From NCBI RefSeq assembly GCF_000974445.1, contig NZ_BBOJ01000019.1, forward strand, positions 158,335-222,334: 64,000 bases of DNA. Direction: 5' to 3'. Origin of the DNA: Lentzea aerocolonigenes (lineage in GTDB: Bacteria; Actinomycetota; Actinomycetes; Mycobacteriales; Pseudonocardiaceae). The translations under genes were made by a program, and so were the position numbers. Below are positions 15,369-24,304 of the stretch, one piece after another (positions within the stretch are counted from its first letter, which is position 1; each line of letters begins with the position of its first letter). The notes beneath the pieces are model-generated. The model searched no databases, was not told the DNA's origin, and saw nothing but the letters and a program-made list of their open reading frames with translations.

Positions 15369-16061
15369 ATGAGTGTTGTCGCGCTCGTGCCTGCGGCAGG
15401 GCGGGGTGAGCGTCTGGGCTACGGGATGCCCAAGGCGCTCGTGCCGGTCGACGGAGTACCGCTCTTGACCCGTGCCGTTCAAGGTCTGTTCGCGTCAGGC
15501 CAGGTTCAGCACGTCGTCATCGCCGCTCCACCGTCCGATGTGGATCAAGTGCACACCGCAACCGCCTCGCTGGCCCCCGCCGGCGGGGCGGTGCACGTGC
15601 TTTCAGGGGGCGCCGAACGCACCGATTCGGTGCGCCTCGCCCTCGAACACGCGCTCCGCGTGATTCCGGACACCTCGATCGTGCTGGTGCACGACGCGGC
15701 CCGTGCTTTCACCCCTCCCGAGGTCATCGCGGGCGTCGTGGCCGCTGTGCGCGACGGGCACGACGCCGTCATCCCGGTGCTTCCGGTCGCCGACACGATC
15801 AAGCAGGTGAACGAGGTCGGAGTGGTCGTCTCCACACCTGACCGAGCCGGTCTGCGGGTCGTCCAGACCCCGCAGGGATTCCGCGCCGAAACTCTCAGAG
15901 CCGCCTACAGCGCCGCTGTTGCCGCGACTGACGACGCGGGTCTTGTAGAACAGAACGGTGGCGAGGTCCACACGGTTCCCGGACACGCGCACGCCATGAA
16001 GATCACCACTCCGTTCGACCTCGCCGTCGCGGAGGCACTTTTCTGCGGAGGCCAGCAGTGA
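15369..16061 (+). CDS. ispD: 2-C-methyl-D-erythritol 4-phosphate cytidylyltransferase
   Basis: A 230-residue enzyme of the non-mevalonate isoprenoid pathway; it makes CDP-methylerythritol from methylerythritol phosphate and CTP. Visible are the nucleotide-binding start VALVPAAGRGERLGYGMPKA, LVHDAARAFTPPEVI, VIPVLPVADTIKQV and QTPQGFRAETL. ATG at 15369 puts the nucleotide loop at the N-terminus; no clear ribosome site precedes it. The TGA overlaps the ispF GTG (GTGA), so the two are coupled. Confidence 0.96.
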   Translation: MSVVALVPAAGRGERLGYGMPKALVPVDGVPLLTRAVQGLFASGQVQHVVIAAPPSDVDQVHTATASLAPAGGAVHVLSGGAERTDSVRLALEHALRVIPDTSIVLVHDAARAFTPPEVIAGVVAAVRDGHDAVIPVLPVADTIKQVNEVGVVVSTPDRAGLRVVQTPQGFRAETLRAAYSAAVAATDDAGLVEQNGGEVHTVPGHAHAMKITTPFDLAVAEALFCGGQQ

Positions 16062-16525
16062 GGATCGGCCAGGGCGTCGACGTCCACCCGATCGAAGCAG
16101 GTCGCGAATGCTGGATCGCCGGACTGCTGTGGGAGGGCGTGGACGGGTGCGCGGGTCACTCGGACGGCGACGTCGCCTCGCACGCGCTGTGTGACGCACT
16201 CCTGTCCGCGGCGGGCCTCGGCGACCTGGGCGCGGTCTTCGGCACGTCCGATCCGCGCTGGTCCGGCGCGCACGGCGTGGTCCTGCTCACGGAGGTGCGC
16301 CGCCTGATCGAGGAGGCCGGTTTCCATGTGGGAAACGCCACAGTGCAGGTGATCGGCAACGAGCCGCGCATCGGCAAGCGCCGGGAAGAAGCTCAGAAAA
16401 CGCTTTCCGAGGCCGTGGGCGGCCCGGTTTCGGTGGCCGGCACGACGACCGACGGGCTCGGCCTCACCGGGCGGAACGAAGGCATCGCGGCGATCGCCAC
16501 CGCGTTGCTGATCAGCAACGCCTAA
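16058..16525 (+). CDS. ispF: 2-C-methyl-D-erythritol 2,4-cyclodiphosphate synthase
   Basis: A 155-residue trimeric zinc enzyme that cyclises CDP-ME-2-phosphate with loss of CMP. The zinc ligands are in GQGVDVHP (D-x-H), and GHSDGDVASHALCDALL is the hallmark loop. TTTDGLGLTGRNEGIAA closes the active site. Typical length. Starts inside the ispD stop codon; converges on the small gene at 16522 with four-base overlap. Confidence 0.96.
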   Translation: MRIGQGVDVHPIEAGRECWIAGLLWEGVDGCAGHSDGDVASHALCDALLSAAGLGDLGAVFGTSDPRWSGAHGVVLLTEVRRLIEEAGFHVGNATVQVIGNEPRIGKRREEAQKTLSEAVGGPVSVAGTTTDGLGLTGRNEGIAAIATALLISNA

Positions 16526-16815
16526 CTGGGCAGCCGCTGCTCCGGCACCTTGATCACAGCCGTGCCGCCGTCGAGATCCACCCGGCTTCGCGGCGGTGCC
16601 CCGTCACCTTCCTCGTCGCGCAGCTGCCGCTCCTCCTTGCGGTACTCGAGCTCGTCGCGCTTGCCCGCCTCGAACGTGGCGCCCAGCTCGCCGAAACCCG
16701 CCGCCGCGATCGGCGTGCCCTTCTTCCTGCGCGCGAACCGCTCGACCACCGCGAGCACGAACAACGCCACCACCAACGCGGGCAGCGACATCGCGAACAG
16801 GAACCCCAGGCTCAT
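16522..16815 (-). CDS. small DUF6191-type membrane protein
   Basis: A 97-residue protein with one N-terminal helix (LGFLFAMSLPALVVALFVLAV), a basic stop (RFARRKK), and a soluble tail with GTPIAAAGFGELGATFEAGKR and DGAPPRSRVDLDGGTAVI. The tail matches what I recall of actinobacterial DUF6191 proteins. No function is known. The stop overlaps the ispF stop region by four bases in convergent orientation. Confidence 0.75.
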   Translation of the reverse strand: MSLGFLFAMSLPALVVALFVLAVVERFARRKKGTPIAAAGFGELGATFEAGKRDELEYRKEERQLRDEEGDGAPPRSRVDLDGGTAVIKVPEQRLPS

Positions 16816-16855
16816 ACCTGGACAACTCCGGCGACAGCACTGTGGTTCCCGCCAC

Positions 16856-16861
16856 TAACAT
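16856..16861 (+). promoter_or_regulatory. candidate leaderless promoter of the TIR gene
   Basis: TAACAT is followed by seven bases and the GTG at 16869, with no ribosome site; same spacing as at radA. Confidence 0.5.
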
Positions 16862-16868
16862 CCACACG

Positions 16869-17816
16869 GTGACCAAGTACGACATCTGCCTGTCGTTCGC
16901 CGGCGAGGACCGCGCCTACGTGGAAGAGGTGGCGCACCACCTCAAGGATCTGGGACTGCGCTACTTCTACGACAACGAGCGGCAGCACGAGCTCCTGGGC
17001 GAGGAGCTCACCGAGTACCTGGACAAGGTCTACCGCGAAGACTCGCGCTTCTGCGTGATGTTCGTTTCGAAGGACTACGTGCGGAAGATCTGGACGATCC
17101 ACGAGCGCCGCTCCGCGCTGGCCCGCGGCCTGCACGACCCGCACAAGCCGTACGTGCTGCCCGTCCGCTTCGACGCCACGCCCGTCCCCGGTCTGCGCCC
17201 CAGCATCGGCTACCTCGACCTGAAGGAATTCACTCCGCGCCAGCTCGCCGAGATGCTCGCGAAGAAGGTCGGCATCGAGGTCGGCCCGCCCGAGGCAGGC
17301 TGGGAGTACCGCACGTTCACCGACATCGTGCGGCAGAGCATGCGCGGCCTCGAGGACAAGAAGCTCAACCACGAGATGGGCTTCGCGGACAACGTGCGCT
17401 CGCTCAGCTCGGACACCGACGCGATCGACTACTTCACCGCTCGCACCCGCAAGTTCGACGAGATCCTGAACGCCGTCCAGGACGTGCTCTCGCCGCAGAA
17501 GCAGCAATGGGCGTTCGGCCCGGCGGGACAGGCAGGCAACGCGGACAAGGTCCGGCTCCTGGCCACGAGGTTCGTGAAGAACTACGAGGACCTGCTCGAC
17601 TGGGCCGCCGACCTGCGCGGCACGACGACGCCCGACCGCCACCGCGCGCTCTACGAGGCCACCGCGAAACTCGCGGACCAGCCGTTGAAGCAGATCGACG
17701 AGTTCGTCGAACACTTCGCCGCCGCGGCCCAGCGAGGTGCCGGCGACCTGACGCTGACCATCGACTACGACTCGTCCGAGGTCGAGGCAGAGCTCAAAAA
17801 GGTCCAGACCACGTAG
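16869..17816 (+). CDS. TIR-domain protein with C-terminal helical domain
   Basis: A 315-residue soluble protein. Residues 1-135 form a TIR domain of the TIR_2 type: YDICLSFAGEDRAYVEEVA is the first strand and BB-loop region, VMFVSKDYVRKIWTIHERRS holds the W-x-x-x-E pattern whose Glu is the NADase catalytic residue in active TIRs, and YVLPVRFDATPVPG is the last strand. Residues about 150-315 are mainly helical with DILNAVQDVLS- and VKNYEDLLDWAADL-like segments and no motif I recognise. It may cleave NAD+ or signal in defence, or act in a cell-specific process; neither is shown. It sits as an extra gene between ispF and cysS, which are neighbours in M. tuberculosis. Confidence 0.82.
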   Translation: MTKYDICLSFAGEDRAYVEEVAHHLKDLGLRYFYDNERQHELLGEELTEYLDKVYREDSRFCVMFVSKDYVRKIWTIHERRSALARGLHDPHKPYVLPVRFDATPVPGLRPSIGYLDLKEFTPRQLAEMLAKKVGIEVGPPEAGWEYRTFTDIVRQSMRGLEDKKLNHEMGFADNVRSLSSDTDAIDYFTARTRKFDEILNAVQDVLSPQKQQWAFGPAGQAGNADKVRLLATRFVKNYEDLLDWAADLRGTTTPDRHRALYEATAKLADQPLKQIDEFVEHFAAAAQRGAGDLTLTIDYDSSEVEAELKKVQTT

Positions 17817-17826
17817 AGTCGAGGGC

Positions 17827-18450
17827 GTGACGATCCGCGCCGCGCTCTTCGACTTCTCCGGCACGCTCTTCCGGCTCGAACACCCCGAGCTGGCGTCCAA
17901 CGCGGACCTGATGCGTGCGCTCACCGCCCCGGTCGGCATCGCCGACGACATGGACCCCGAGCTCGTCGACGCGTGGTACCGCCGCGACCTCGACCCCGAC
18001 GTCCACCGCTGGGTGCACGTCCGGGTGCTCAACGACTCGAACGTGGCCAACGCCGAGGGCCTCTACGACCAGCTGATCGACGCGGAGTCGTGGCAGCCCT
18101 ACCCGGACACCGAGGCCGCGCTGGCGCACCTCACCGACGTCCCCGTCGCGGTCGTCAGCAACATCGGCTGGGACATCCGGCCCGTGTTCGAGCGGTTCGG
18201 GCTGACGCACCTCGTGGACGAGTTCGTGCTCTCCTACGAGGAAGGCGTCATCAAGCCGGACCCGAAGATCTTCACCACCGCCTGCGAACGGCTGGGCGTC
18301 GACCCGCGCGACGCGGTGATGGTCGGCGACAGCGAGGAGGCGGACGGCGGCGCGGAGGCCATCGGCTGCGCCTTCCGCCTCGTCAATCCGGTTCCGACGA
18401 GTGACCGCCCGACTGCTCTTTTGGATGTGGCCCGTACCATTCCCGTGTGA
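17827..18450 (+). CDS. HAD-superfamily hydrolase
   Basis: A 207-residue Rossmann-fold hydrolase with cap domain. Motif I is ALFDFSGTLFRL: the nucleophile Asp is present but the usual second Asp (DxD) is Ser, as in dehalogenase- or phosphonatase-like members rather than classical phosphatases. Motif II is VAVVSNIG, motif III the Lys of VIKPDPKIF, and motif IV VMVGDSEEADGGAEAIG. Substrate unknown. GTG at 17827 follows the TIR gene by ten bases, and its stop overlaps the cysS start by four, so TIR-HAD-cysS-rlmB are likely co-transcribed. Confidence 0.85.
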   Translation: MTIRAALFDFSGTLFRLEHPELASNADLMRALTAPVGIADDMDPELVDAWYRRDLDPDVHRWVHVRVLNDSNVANAEGLYDQLIDAESWQPYPDTEAALAHLTDVPVAVVSNIGWDIRPVFERFGLTHLVDEFVLSYEEGVIKPDPKIFTTACERLGVDPRDAVMVGDSEEADGGAEAIGCAFRLVNPVPTSDRPTALLDVARTIPV

Positions 18451-19856
18451 GCCTCCACATCTACGACACCGCGAGCCGGTCCATGCGGGAGTTCCACCCG
18501 CAGGTCAACGGAACGGCGTCGATCTACGTGTGTGGGGCGACCGTGCAGGGCATCCCGCACATCGGTCACGTCCGCAGCGGCCTCAACTTCGACGTTCTGC
18601 GTCGGTGGCTGGCGCGTGACGGTGCCGACGTGACGCTGGTCCGCAACGTCACCGACATCGACGACAAGATCCTCACCAAGGCCGCCGACCACGACCGGCC
18701 GTGGTGGGAGTGGGCGTACACGCACGAGCGCGCCTTCGAGGAGGCGTACGACGCGCTGGGCTGCCTGCCGCCGTCGTACGCGCCGCGGGCGACCGGCCAC
18801 GTGACGCAGATGGTCGAGCTGATGCAGCGGCTGATCGACAAGGGCCACGCCTACGACGTCGACGGTGACGTCTACTTCGACGTGCGCTCGCTTCCCGAGT
18901 ACGGCGCGTTGTCCGGCCAGAAGCTCGACGCCGTGGAGCAGGGCGAGACCGCCGTGCGCGGCAAGCGCGACCCCCGCGACTTCACGTTGTGGAAGGCCGC
19001 GAAGCCCGGTGAGCCGTCCTGGCCGACACCGTGGGGCAACGGCAGGCCCGGCTGGCACCTCGAGTGCTCGGCGATGGCCACGGCGTACCTCGGCAGCACG
19101 TTCGACATCCACGGCGGTGGGATCGACCTGATCTTCCCGCACCACGAGAACGAGCAGGCGCAGTCGCGCGCGGCCGGTGACGGCTTCGCGAACTACTGGA
19201 TGCACAACTACTGGGTGACGTTCTCCGGCGAGAAGATGTCCAAGTCGCTCGGCAACACCGTGTCCATCCCGGTGATGCTGGAGAAGGTCAGAGCCCAGGA
19301 GCTGCGGTACTACCTGGTGGCGCCGCACTACCGCTCGCACATCGAGTACTCGGAAGAGGCGTTGCAGGAGGCGGTGACGTCGTACGGGCGCATCGAGTCG
19401 TTCCTGCGCCGCGTCGCCGAGCGCGTCGGGCAGGTCCAGCTCGCGGGCGACATCTGCCGAGAGGCATTCGACGCAGACTTCGTCGTTGCGATGGACAACG
19501 ACCTGAACACGCCTCAAGCCGTGGCGGCACTGCACAACAAGGTGCGCCAGGGCAACACGGCACTCGCCGACGGCGACCACGACAAGGCCCTCGAAGCGGC
19601 CGAGTGCGTGCGCCGGATGGCCGACATCCTCGGCGTCGACCCGTTGTCGCCGAAGTGGAACGACCAGTCGTCTGCCGACCTCGGCATGCGGCAGGCACTC
19701 ACCACGCTGGTTGATCGGCTGCTCGTCGAGCGCCAGGAAGCCCGCAAGAGCAGGGATTTCGCACGCTCTGACGCGTTGCGCGACCAGCTCTTGGAGGCGG
19801 GCATCGCCGTCGAGGACACCCCCGACGGTCCGCAGTGGACTTTGAAGGACGACTGA
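18447..19856 (+). CDS. cysS: cysteinyl-tRNA synthetase
   Basis: A 469-residue class I synthetase. IYVCGATVQGIPHIGHVRSG carries the zinc Cys and the HIGH motif, GEKMSKSLGN is the KMSKS loop, and HHENEQAQSRAA holds further zinc ligands. The C-terminal helical bundle includes RSDALRDQLLEAGIAVEDTPDGPQW. Orthologue of Rv3580c by position and sequence. GTG at 18447 overlaps the HAD gene stop. Confidence 0.97.
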   Translation: MSLHIYDTASRSMREFHPQVNGTASIYVCGATVQGIPHIGHVRSGLNFDVLRRWLARDGADVTLVRNVTDIDDKILTKAADHDRPWWEWAYTHERAFEEAYDALGCLPPSYAPRATGHVTQMVELMQRLIDKGHAYDVDGDVYFDVRSLPEYGALSGQKLDAVEQGETAVRGKRDPRDFTLWKAAKPGEPSWPTPWGNGRPGWHLECSAMATAYLGSTFDIHGGGIDLIFPHHENEQAQSRAAGDGFANYWMHNYWVTFSGEKMSKSLGNTVSIPVMLEKVRAQELRYYLVAPHYRSHIEYSEEALQEAVTSYGRIESFLRRVAERVGQVQLAGDICREAFDADFVVAMDNDLNTPQAVAALHNKVRQGNTALADGDHDKALEAAECVRRMADILGVDPLSPKWNDQSSADLGMRQALTTLVDRLLVERQEARKSRDFARSDALRDQLLEAGIAVEDTPDGPQWTLKDD

Positions 19857-19861
19857 CTTCC

Positions 19862-20833
19862 GTGGCTGGCAACTCCAAGCGCAAGGGCGCGATGCGCAAT
19901 CCGGGCTCGAAGAAGGGCGCGGTCGTCGGCTCCGGCGGACAGAAGTCCAAGGGCCTGCAGGGCAAGGGTCCGACCCCGAAGGCGTCGGACCGCCCGAACC
20001 ACCCCGCCTACAAGCGGGCCAAGGCCGTCGCGAAGACCGAGGCGGTCAAGACGCAGCGGCGCCAGAAGACCGAGAAGGCCCAGGCCGAGACCGTGGCGGG
20101 CCGCAACCCCGTCGTGGAGTGCCTGCGCGCGGGCACGCCGGCGACGGCGCTGTACGTGGCGCTGGGCATCGACGCTGACGACCGCGTGGCCGAGGCCGTG
20201 CGCCTGGCGGCCGACCGGGGCATCTCCGTGCTGGAGGTCGCCCGCGGTGAGCTCGACCGGATCACCGGCGGCGCGATGCACCAGGGCCTCGGCCTGCAGG
20301 TGCCGCCGTACGAGTACGCGACCCCGAACGAGCTGCTGGAGATCGCCCAGCGCGCCGGCGAGCCGCCGCTGCTGGTGGCGCTGGACGGCGTGACGGACCC
20401 GCGCAACCTGGGTGCCGTCGTGCGTTCCGCCGCGGCGTTCGGTGCGCACGGCGTGGTGCTGCCGCAGCGGCGCAGCGCGTCGATGACGGCGGTGGCGTGG
20501 CGGACCAGCGCGGGCACGGCGGCCAGGCTGCCGATCGCGATGGCCACGAACCTGACCCGCACGCTGCGCGACTGGGCGGAAGCGGGCCTGATGATCGTGG
20601 GCCTCGACGCCGACGGTGACGTGGACGTCGACGGTCTGGATCTAGCGACGGGCCCGCTGGTCGTCGTCGTGGGCTCGGAGGGCCGCGGCCTCGGCCGTCT
20701 GGTCAAGGAGACCTGCGACCAGACCGTGTCGATCCCGATGGCCACGGGCGTCGAGTCGCTCAACGCGTCGGTCGCCGCCGGTGTCGTGCTGGCCGAGGTC
20801 GCACGGCGTCGCCGGATCGTCGCCAAAGGCTGA
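19862..20833 (+). CDS. rlmB: 23S rRNA (guanosine-2'-O-)-methyltransferase, SpoU/TrmH family
   Basis: A 323-residue SPOUT methyltransferase that 2'-O-methylates 23S rRNA (G2251 in E. coli RlmB). The first 75 residues are a basic Lys/Gly-rich extension (NPGSKKGAVVGSGGQKSKG), common in actinobacterial homologues. Then come the substrate-binding domain (VAGRNPVVECLRAGTPATAL) and the knotted SPOUT domain: ALDGVTDPRNLGAVVRSAAA, VVVVGSEGRGLGRLV and SIPMATGVESLNASVAAGVV. GTG at 19862 is six bases after the cysS stop. Corresponds to Rv3579c. Confidence 0.93.
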   Translation: MAGNSKRKGAMRNPGSKKGAVVGSGGQKSKGLQGKGPTPKASDRPNHPAYKRAKAVAKTEAVKTQRRQKTEKAQAETVAGRNPVVECLRAGTPATALYVALGIDADDRVAEAVRLAADRGISVLEVARGELDRITGGAMHQGLGLQVPPYEYATPNELLEIAQRAGEPPLLVALDGVTDPRNLGAVVRSAAAFGAHGVVLPQRRSASMTAVAWRTSAGTAARLPIAMATNLTRTLRDWAEAGLMIVGLDADGDVDVDGLDLATGPLVVVVGSEGRGLGRLVKETCDQTVSIPMATGVESLNASVAAGVVLAEVARRRRIVAKG

Positions 20834-21402
20834 TCACGCCTGACGTTATCGGCTGCTTCGCGACGCTGAGCGCGACCATTCACCGACGTTAGTGATCGTT
20901 TTCCCGCCCGCGAAACCGGTTCAGCTTTCACGGGCGGGAAACTGTGAACTCGGCTTCTTGCCAACACCTCGCAGGTGCCCCGGATGACAAACGGCGTGCC
21001 CTATTCCGCGCCGCTCCCGAGCGCGGGTACGGTCGTCTCGTTCGCCAATTACCAGTTCTGCCGGGCAGGAGTCGGAGCGGGTTGCACCGCTTGGCCGAGC
21101 GGGTGACACCCGTTTGGCACCGGCTGACACAAAGCGTGACCATTTGGGGTCCAATCAGGCGAACCCGAGGTCAACTGTGAAGAAGATCAGCTCTACGTTT
21201 CGCTATTGTAACTACTTTAGGTAACCAGCCTGCTCCGTTTAGGTACACACTGTGGTAGGACAGACGTTGAACGGTCAGGCAGCTTCTACCGTGATTGTCG
21301 ATAGAAATTGATTACTACCGGCGGGGGCGACGTGACTCGGCGTAGAGCGAATCGGGACGTGCCGATTCGTCGCGCGCGGGCCGCGGCGCGCCGAGGAGCC
21401 GT
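20834..21402. other. 569-bp intergenic region between rlmB and the MFS gene
   Basis: Apart from the stem-loop at 20900-20941 I see no credible gene; short frames on the minus strand lack ribosome sites and codon bias. The right part is AT-richer than its surroundings. It has two direct copies of TTAGGTA at 21218-21224 and 21239-21245, spaced 21 bases (two helical turns), which could be an operator for the MFS gene. Confidence 0.5.
20900..20941 (+). terminator. stem-loop downstream of rlmB
   Basis: TTTCCCGCCCG at 20900 pairs with CGGGCGGGAAA ending at 20941 around a 20-base loop that has its own weak pairing (GAAACCGGTTCAGCTTTC). Likely ends the TIR-HAD-cysS-rlmB transcript. Confidence 0.65.
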
Positions 21403-22626
21403 ATGACGACCCGTGGCGCCCTCCGCGAGCTGGTGGGTTTGCGTGAGTTCCGCGCCATGTGGATCGGTTCGACCGCTTCGACAGCCGGTGACCAACTCGC
21501 AGCAGTCGCATTGTCACTGCTCGTATTCGAACGAACACAATCCGCTGCGTGGACCGCTCTCACCTGGTCGTTGACGCTCTTCCCGCCGCTGATTTCGGGC
21601 CCGTTGCTCGGCTGGGTCGCCGACCGGTTCCCGCGACGCACGGTGATGGTGACGACGGCCTGGTCACAAGCGGTGCTCATGGGCGCGATGGCCATTCCCG
21701 GCATGCCGCTGTGGGCGATGATCGTGCTGCTGGTGGTGGTGCTGGCGATCTCCTCGCCGTACCTCGCGGCCCAGGAGGCGAGCCTTCCGCACGTACTGCC
21801 GGCCAAGCGCTACGACGACGGCGTGGCGCTGTTCGGCACGTCCGTCGACATAGCCCAGATGGCGGGTCTGGCCGCCGCGGGCTTCCTCGTCGCCCGCACC
21901 AATCCCGGCGTGGCGCTCGCGATCAACGCGGTCACGTTCGCCGTCCTGGCGATCCTGGTGCAGACGTCCGTGAAGCACCGTCCGGCCGCGGATCCGCTGG
22001 GCCGCAAGAAGAAGGACGACGAGCCGCGCGGCGCGCTGACCCTGATGGTCACCGAGCCGCGATTGAGGACACTGCTGGGCGTCCGGCTGCTGGCCGGCCT
22101 GGCGATGGTCCCCGAAGGACTGGCGGTGCCACTGGCGGCGAGCCTGAACGCGGTCTGGGCGGTGGGCCTGATCCTCGCCATCGAACCCGCGGCGAACGTG
22201 CTGGGTGTGGCGCTGCTGTTCCGTCTCGTGCGCGATCCGGCGAAGCGAGAACGGCTGATCGGCCCCCTGGCGATCCTGTCGCTGGCGCCGTTGATCATGT
22301 TCGCGTTCAACCCGAACCTGACCTGGACGATCGTTCTGCTGGTGATCGCCGGTATAGGCGGGGCCTATCACACACCCGCTCGTTCGGCTTGGATGAGACT
22401 GCTACCCGACCAGTACCGAGGAAGGGCTTATGGCATTGGGCGCGCTGCACTGCGCTCGAGCCAGGGCGGAGGAATGGCGCTGGCCGGTGTCGTCGCCCAT
22501 TCGATCGGCTCGGTCACGGCCACGATCGCGGGAGCGGGCGGTATCGGACTGCTGCTGGCAACACAAGCCACCATCGCCTGGCGACGTGCTCGAGGTCGCA
22601 ACGACACGAAGGCGGTGGCAATCTGA
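21403..22626 (+). CDS. MFS transporter
   Basis: A 407-residue major facilitator permease with about twelve helices. LVGLREFRAMWIGSTASTAGDQLAA opens helix 1; GWVADRFPRRTVMV is the loop 2-3 motif A signature (G-x-x-x-D-R); the middle loop is charged (GRKKKDDEPRG). The N-terminal LREFRAMW start and DQ in helix 1 resemble the enterobactin-exporter-like and drug-efflux group. Substrate unknown. ATG at 21403 has CGAGGAG upstream. The next gene on the same strand starts 209 bases later. Confidence 0.85.
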   Translation: MTTRGALRELVGLREFRAMWIGSTASTAGDQLAAVALSLLVFERTQSAAWTALTWSLTLFPPLISGPLLGWVADRFPRRTVMVTTAWSQAVLMGAMAIPGMPLWAMIVLLVVVLAISSPYLAAQEASLPHVLPAKRYDDGVALFGTSVDIAQMAGLAAAGFLVARTNPGVALAINAVTFAVLAILVQTSVKHRPAADPLGRKKKDDEPRGALTLMVTEPRLRTLLGVRLLAGLAMVPEGLAVPLAASLNAVWAVGLILAIEPAANVLGVALLFRLVRDPAKRERLIGPLAILSLAPLIMFAFNPNLTWTIVLLVIAGIGGAYHTPARSAWMRLLPDQYRGRAYGIGRAALRSSQGGGMALAGVVAHSIGSVTATIAGAGGIGLLLATQATIAWRRARGRNDTKAVAI

Positions 22627-22834
22627 AACAGAACGGTCACCAATAGCGATATCCGTCTTAGAGGCACCAGGACGATCTAGATGCACGATTGAAGTCCGGT
22701 CGACGAGAGGCGGCGTTCAGAAGTCACGGTTGCGCATGGAAGGACACCTCCTCGTTGCGACGAGCAGCAGCGTGGTGGTCTACGACCTGGTCAGCGGCGG
22801 CTTAGCTCATGAAGTGCCATGAGCGTAGGGGGTC

Positions 22835-24304
22835 GTGGTGAAGAACAGTTTGACTGATCGCAGGCGATCGCGGGCACTCGGCTTGACTCCGATTCGCAAC
22901 TGGGACCTTTGGACCGTTGCGCCTAGTGCGATCGCGTACTTTTTCGTGCTCGAAGCAGCCGTAGCCGTTGCGTCCATTTGGCTGCTAACAAGACTGACCT
23001 CGGTCGACAACTCCGACTGGCTCCGCTTCGGCGCGCTCATCGCCGCGATCACGATCCACCTCACGATCGTCCGCCGAGCAGAAGAGGCCCGCCGCAAGGA
23101 GGCCTCGGGCCCTCACATCGACCTGACCTCGGTCTGGACCTTCGCGGCAGCGGTGGCCCTCCCCGGCGGCCTGGCAGTGATCGCCACGATCTGGATGCGC
23201 ATCCTGATCCAGCCGATCGCCCGCCGCCAGCCCTACCGCTTCGTCTTCGGCACGGCCTCCATGCTGGCCAGCACCCTCCTTTCGTGGACCCTCGTCCACC
23301 TCTCAGGTGTCTCCCTGGCCGCGACGGGCAACGTCCCGACAGACCTGGGCCTGGTCCTGATACTGGCCATCACCGCAGTCCTCTACTGGTTCGTCCAGGT
23401 CATGACCGTCGCAGTCGCCTTCAAGATCGTCACCCCGAACTCGAAGGTCCTCGACTTCCTGGGCTCCAAGGTCGACAACATGCTCGAAATGAGCACCCTC
23501 GGCGCCGGCGCCATGCTGGGCATGCTCATGACCTCCCACTGGGTCGGCCCACTGCTCCTGGTCGTCCCGGTGATCCTCGTGAACGCCCTCCTCTCCCGAG
23601 CAGGCGAACGCCGCACCCACCTCGAACGCCTGCTCCGAGAACAGGAACAACTCCACCAGCGCCTGGCAGCAGACGCCCACACCGACTACCGAACGGGCCT
23701 GCTGAACACCAACGGCCTGGCCGAATACGCGGGCCGACTGGCAGAACGCTGCCGCCTGGACGGCGAACCCATGACCGTCCTGGTGATCGACCTGGACCAC
23801 TTCAAGCGCATCAACGACACCTGGGGCCACCCAGCAGGCAACGCGGTCCTGGCCGAAGTGGGCCGAATCCTCCGCGAAAAACTCCGCCCAGGCGACGTGG
23901 CAGGCAGGGACGGCGGCGAGGAATTCGTGGTGGCCCTGAAAGACACCCCAGTGGCCCAAGGCGTGACGATCGCCGAACGCATCCGCGAAGCCATCGGCTC
24001 CCTGGCCGTCCCCACCACGGACAAGCACCGCAACGTCGTCACTCTCTACGGCCGCGAAATCCAGCCCACCGAACCAGAGGGCGTGGAACTACAGGCGATC
24101 AGCGCCTCGATCGGCGTAGCGGTGATCCCCGACAACGGCCCGGACATGGCCACAGCCCAGCACTCGGCAGACGCAGCGCTCTACAAGGCCAAGGAAAACG
24201 GCCGCAACCAGGTCCGAGTAGCGGGCTTGGACATTCCGCCGCGCCTGATGCCAACGCCACGCCAAGACGACATCACAAAGCCAATCACCTCGCGCACGGC
24301 CTGA
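22835..24304 (+). CDS. membrane-anchored diguanylate cyclase (GGDEF)
   Basis: A 489-residue protein expected to make cyclic di-GMP. Six to eight hydrophobic segments fill residues 25-270 (AYFFVLEAAVAVASIWLLT, FGALIAAITIHLTIV and others), followed by a short coiled stretch (RLLREQEQLHQRLAADA) and a GGDEF domain from about 288. DLDHFKRINDTWGHPAGNAVL carries metal-binding Asp; the signature is GGEEF in GRDGGEEFVV; RPGD exactly five residues upstream is the RxxD inhibitory site, so product inhibition is expected. A loop insert (TTDKHRNVVTLYGREIQPTEPEG) lies before ISASIGVAV. GTG at 22835 or 22838 follows GGGGG. The 3' end is followed by a structured repeat. Confidence 0.92.
   Translation: MVKNSLTDRRRSRALGLTPIRNWDLWTVAPSAIAYFFVLEAAVAVASIWLLTRLTSVDNSDWLRFGALIAAITIHLTIVRRAEEARRKEASGPHIDLTSVWTFAAAVALPGGLAVIATIWMRILIQPIARRQPYRFVFGTASMLASTLLSWTLVHLSGVSLAATGNVPTDLGLVLILAITAVLYWFVQVMTVAVAFKIVTPNSKVLDFLGSKVDNMLEMSTLGAGAMLGMLMTSHWVGPLLLVVPVILVNALLSRAGERRTHLERLLREQEQLHQRLAADAHTDYRTGLLNTNGLAEYAGRLAERCRLDGEPMTVLVIDLDHFKRINDTWGHPAGNAVLAEVGRILREKLRPGDVAGRDGGEEFVVALKDTPVAQGVTIAERIREAIGSLAVPTTDKHRNVVTLYGREIQPTEPEGVELQAISASIGVAVIPDNGPDMATAQHSADAALYKAKENGRNQVRVAGLDIPPRLMPTPRQDDITKPITSRTA

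Noticed and set aside
22736..22822. 28-codon ORF before the diguanylate cyclase
   Set aside because: It has an ATG and a stop near the next start, but no clear ribosome site and no recognisable sequence.
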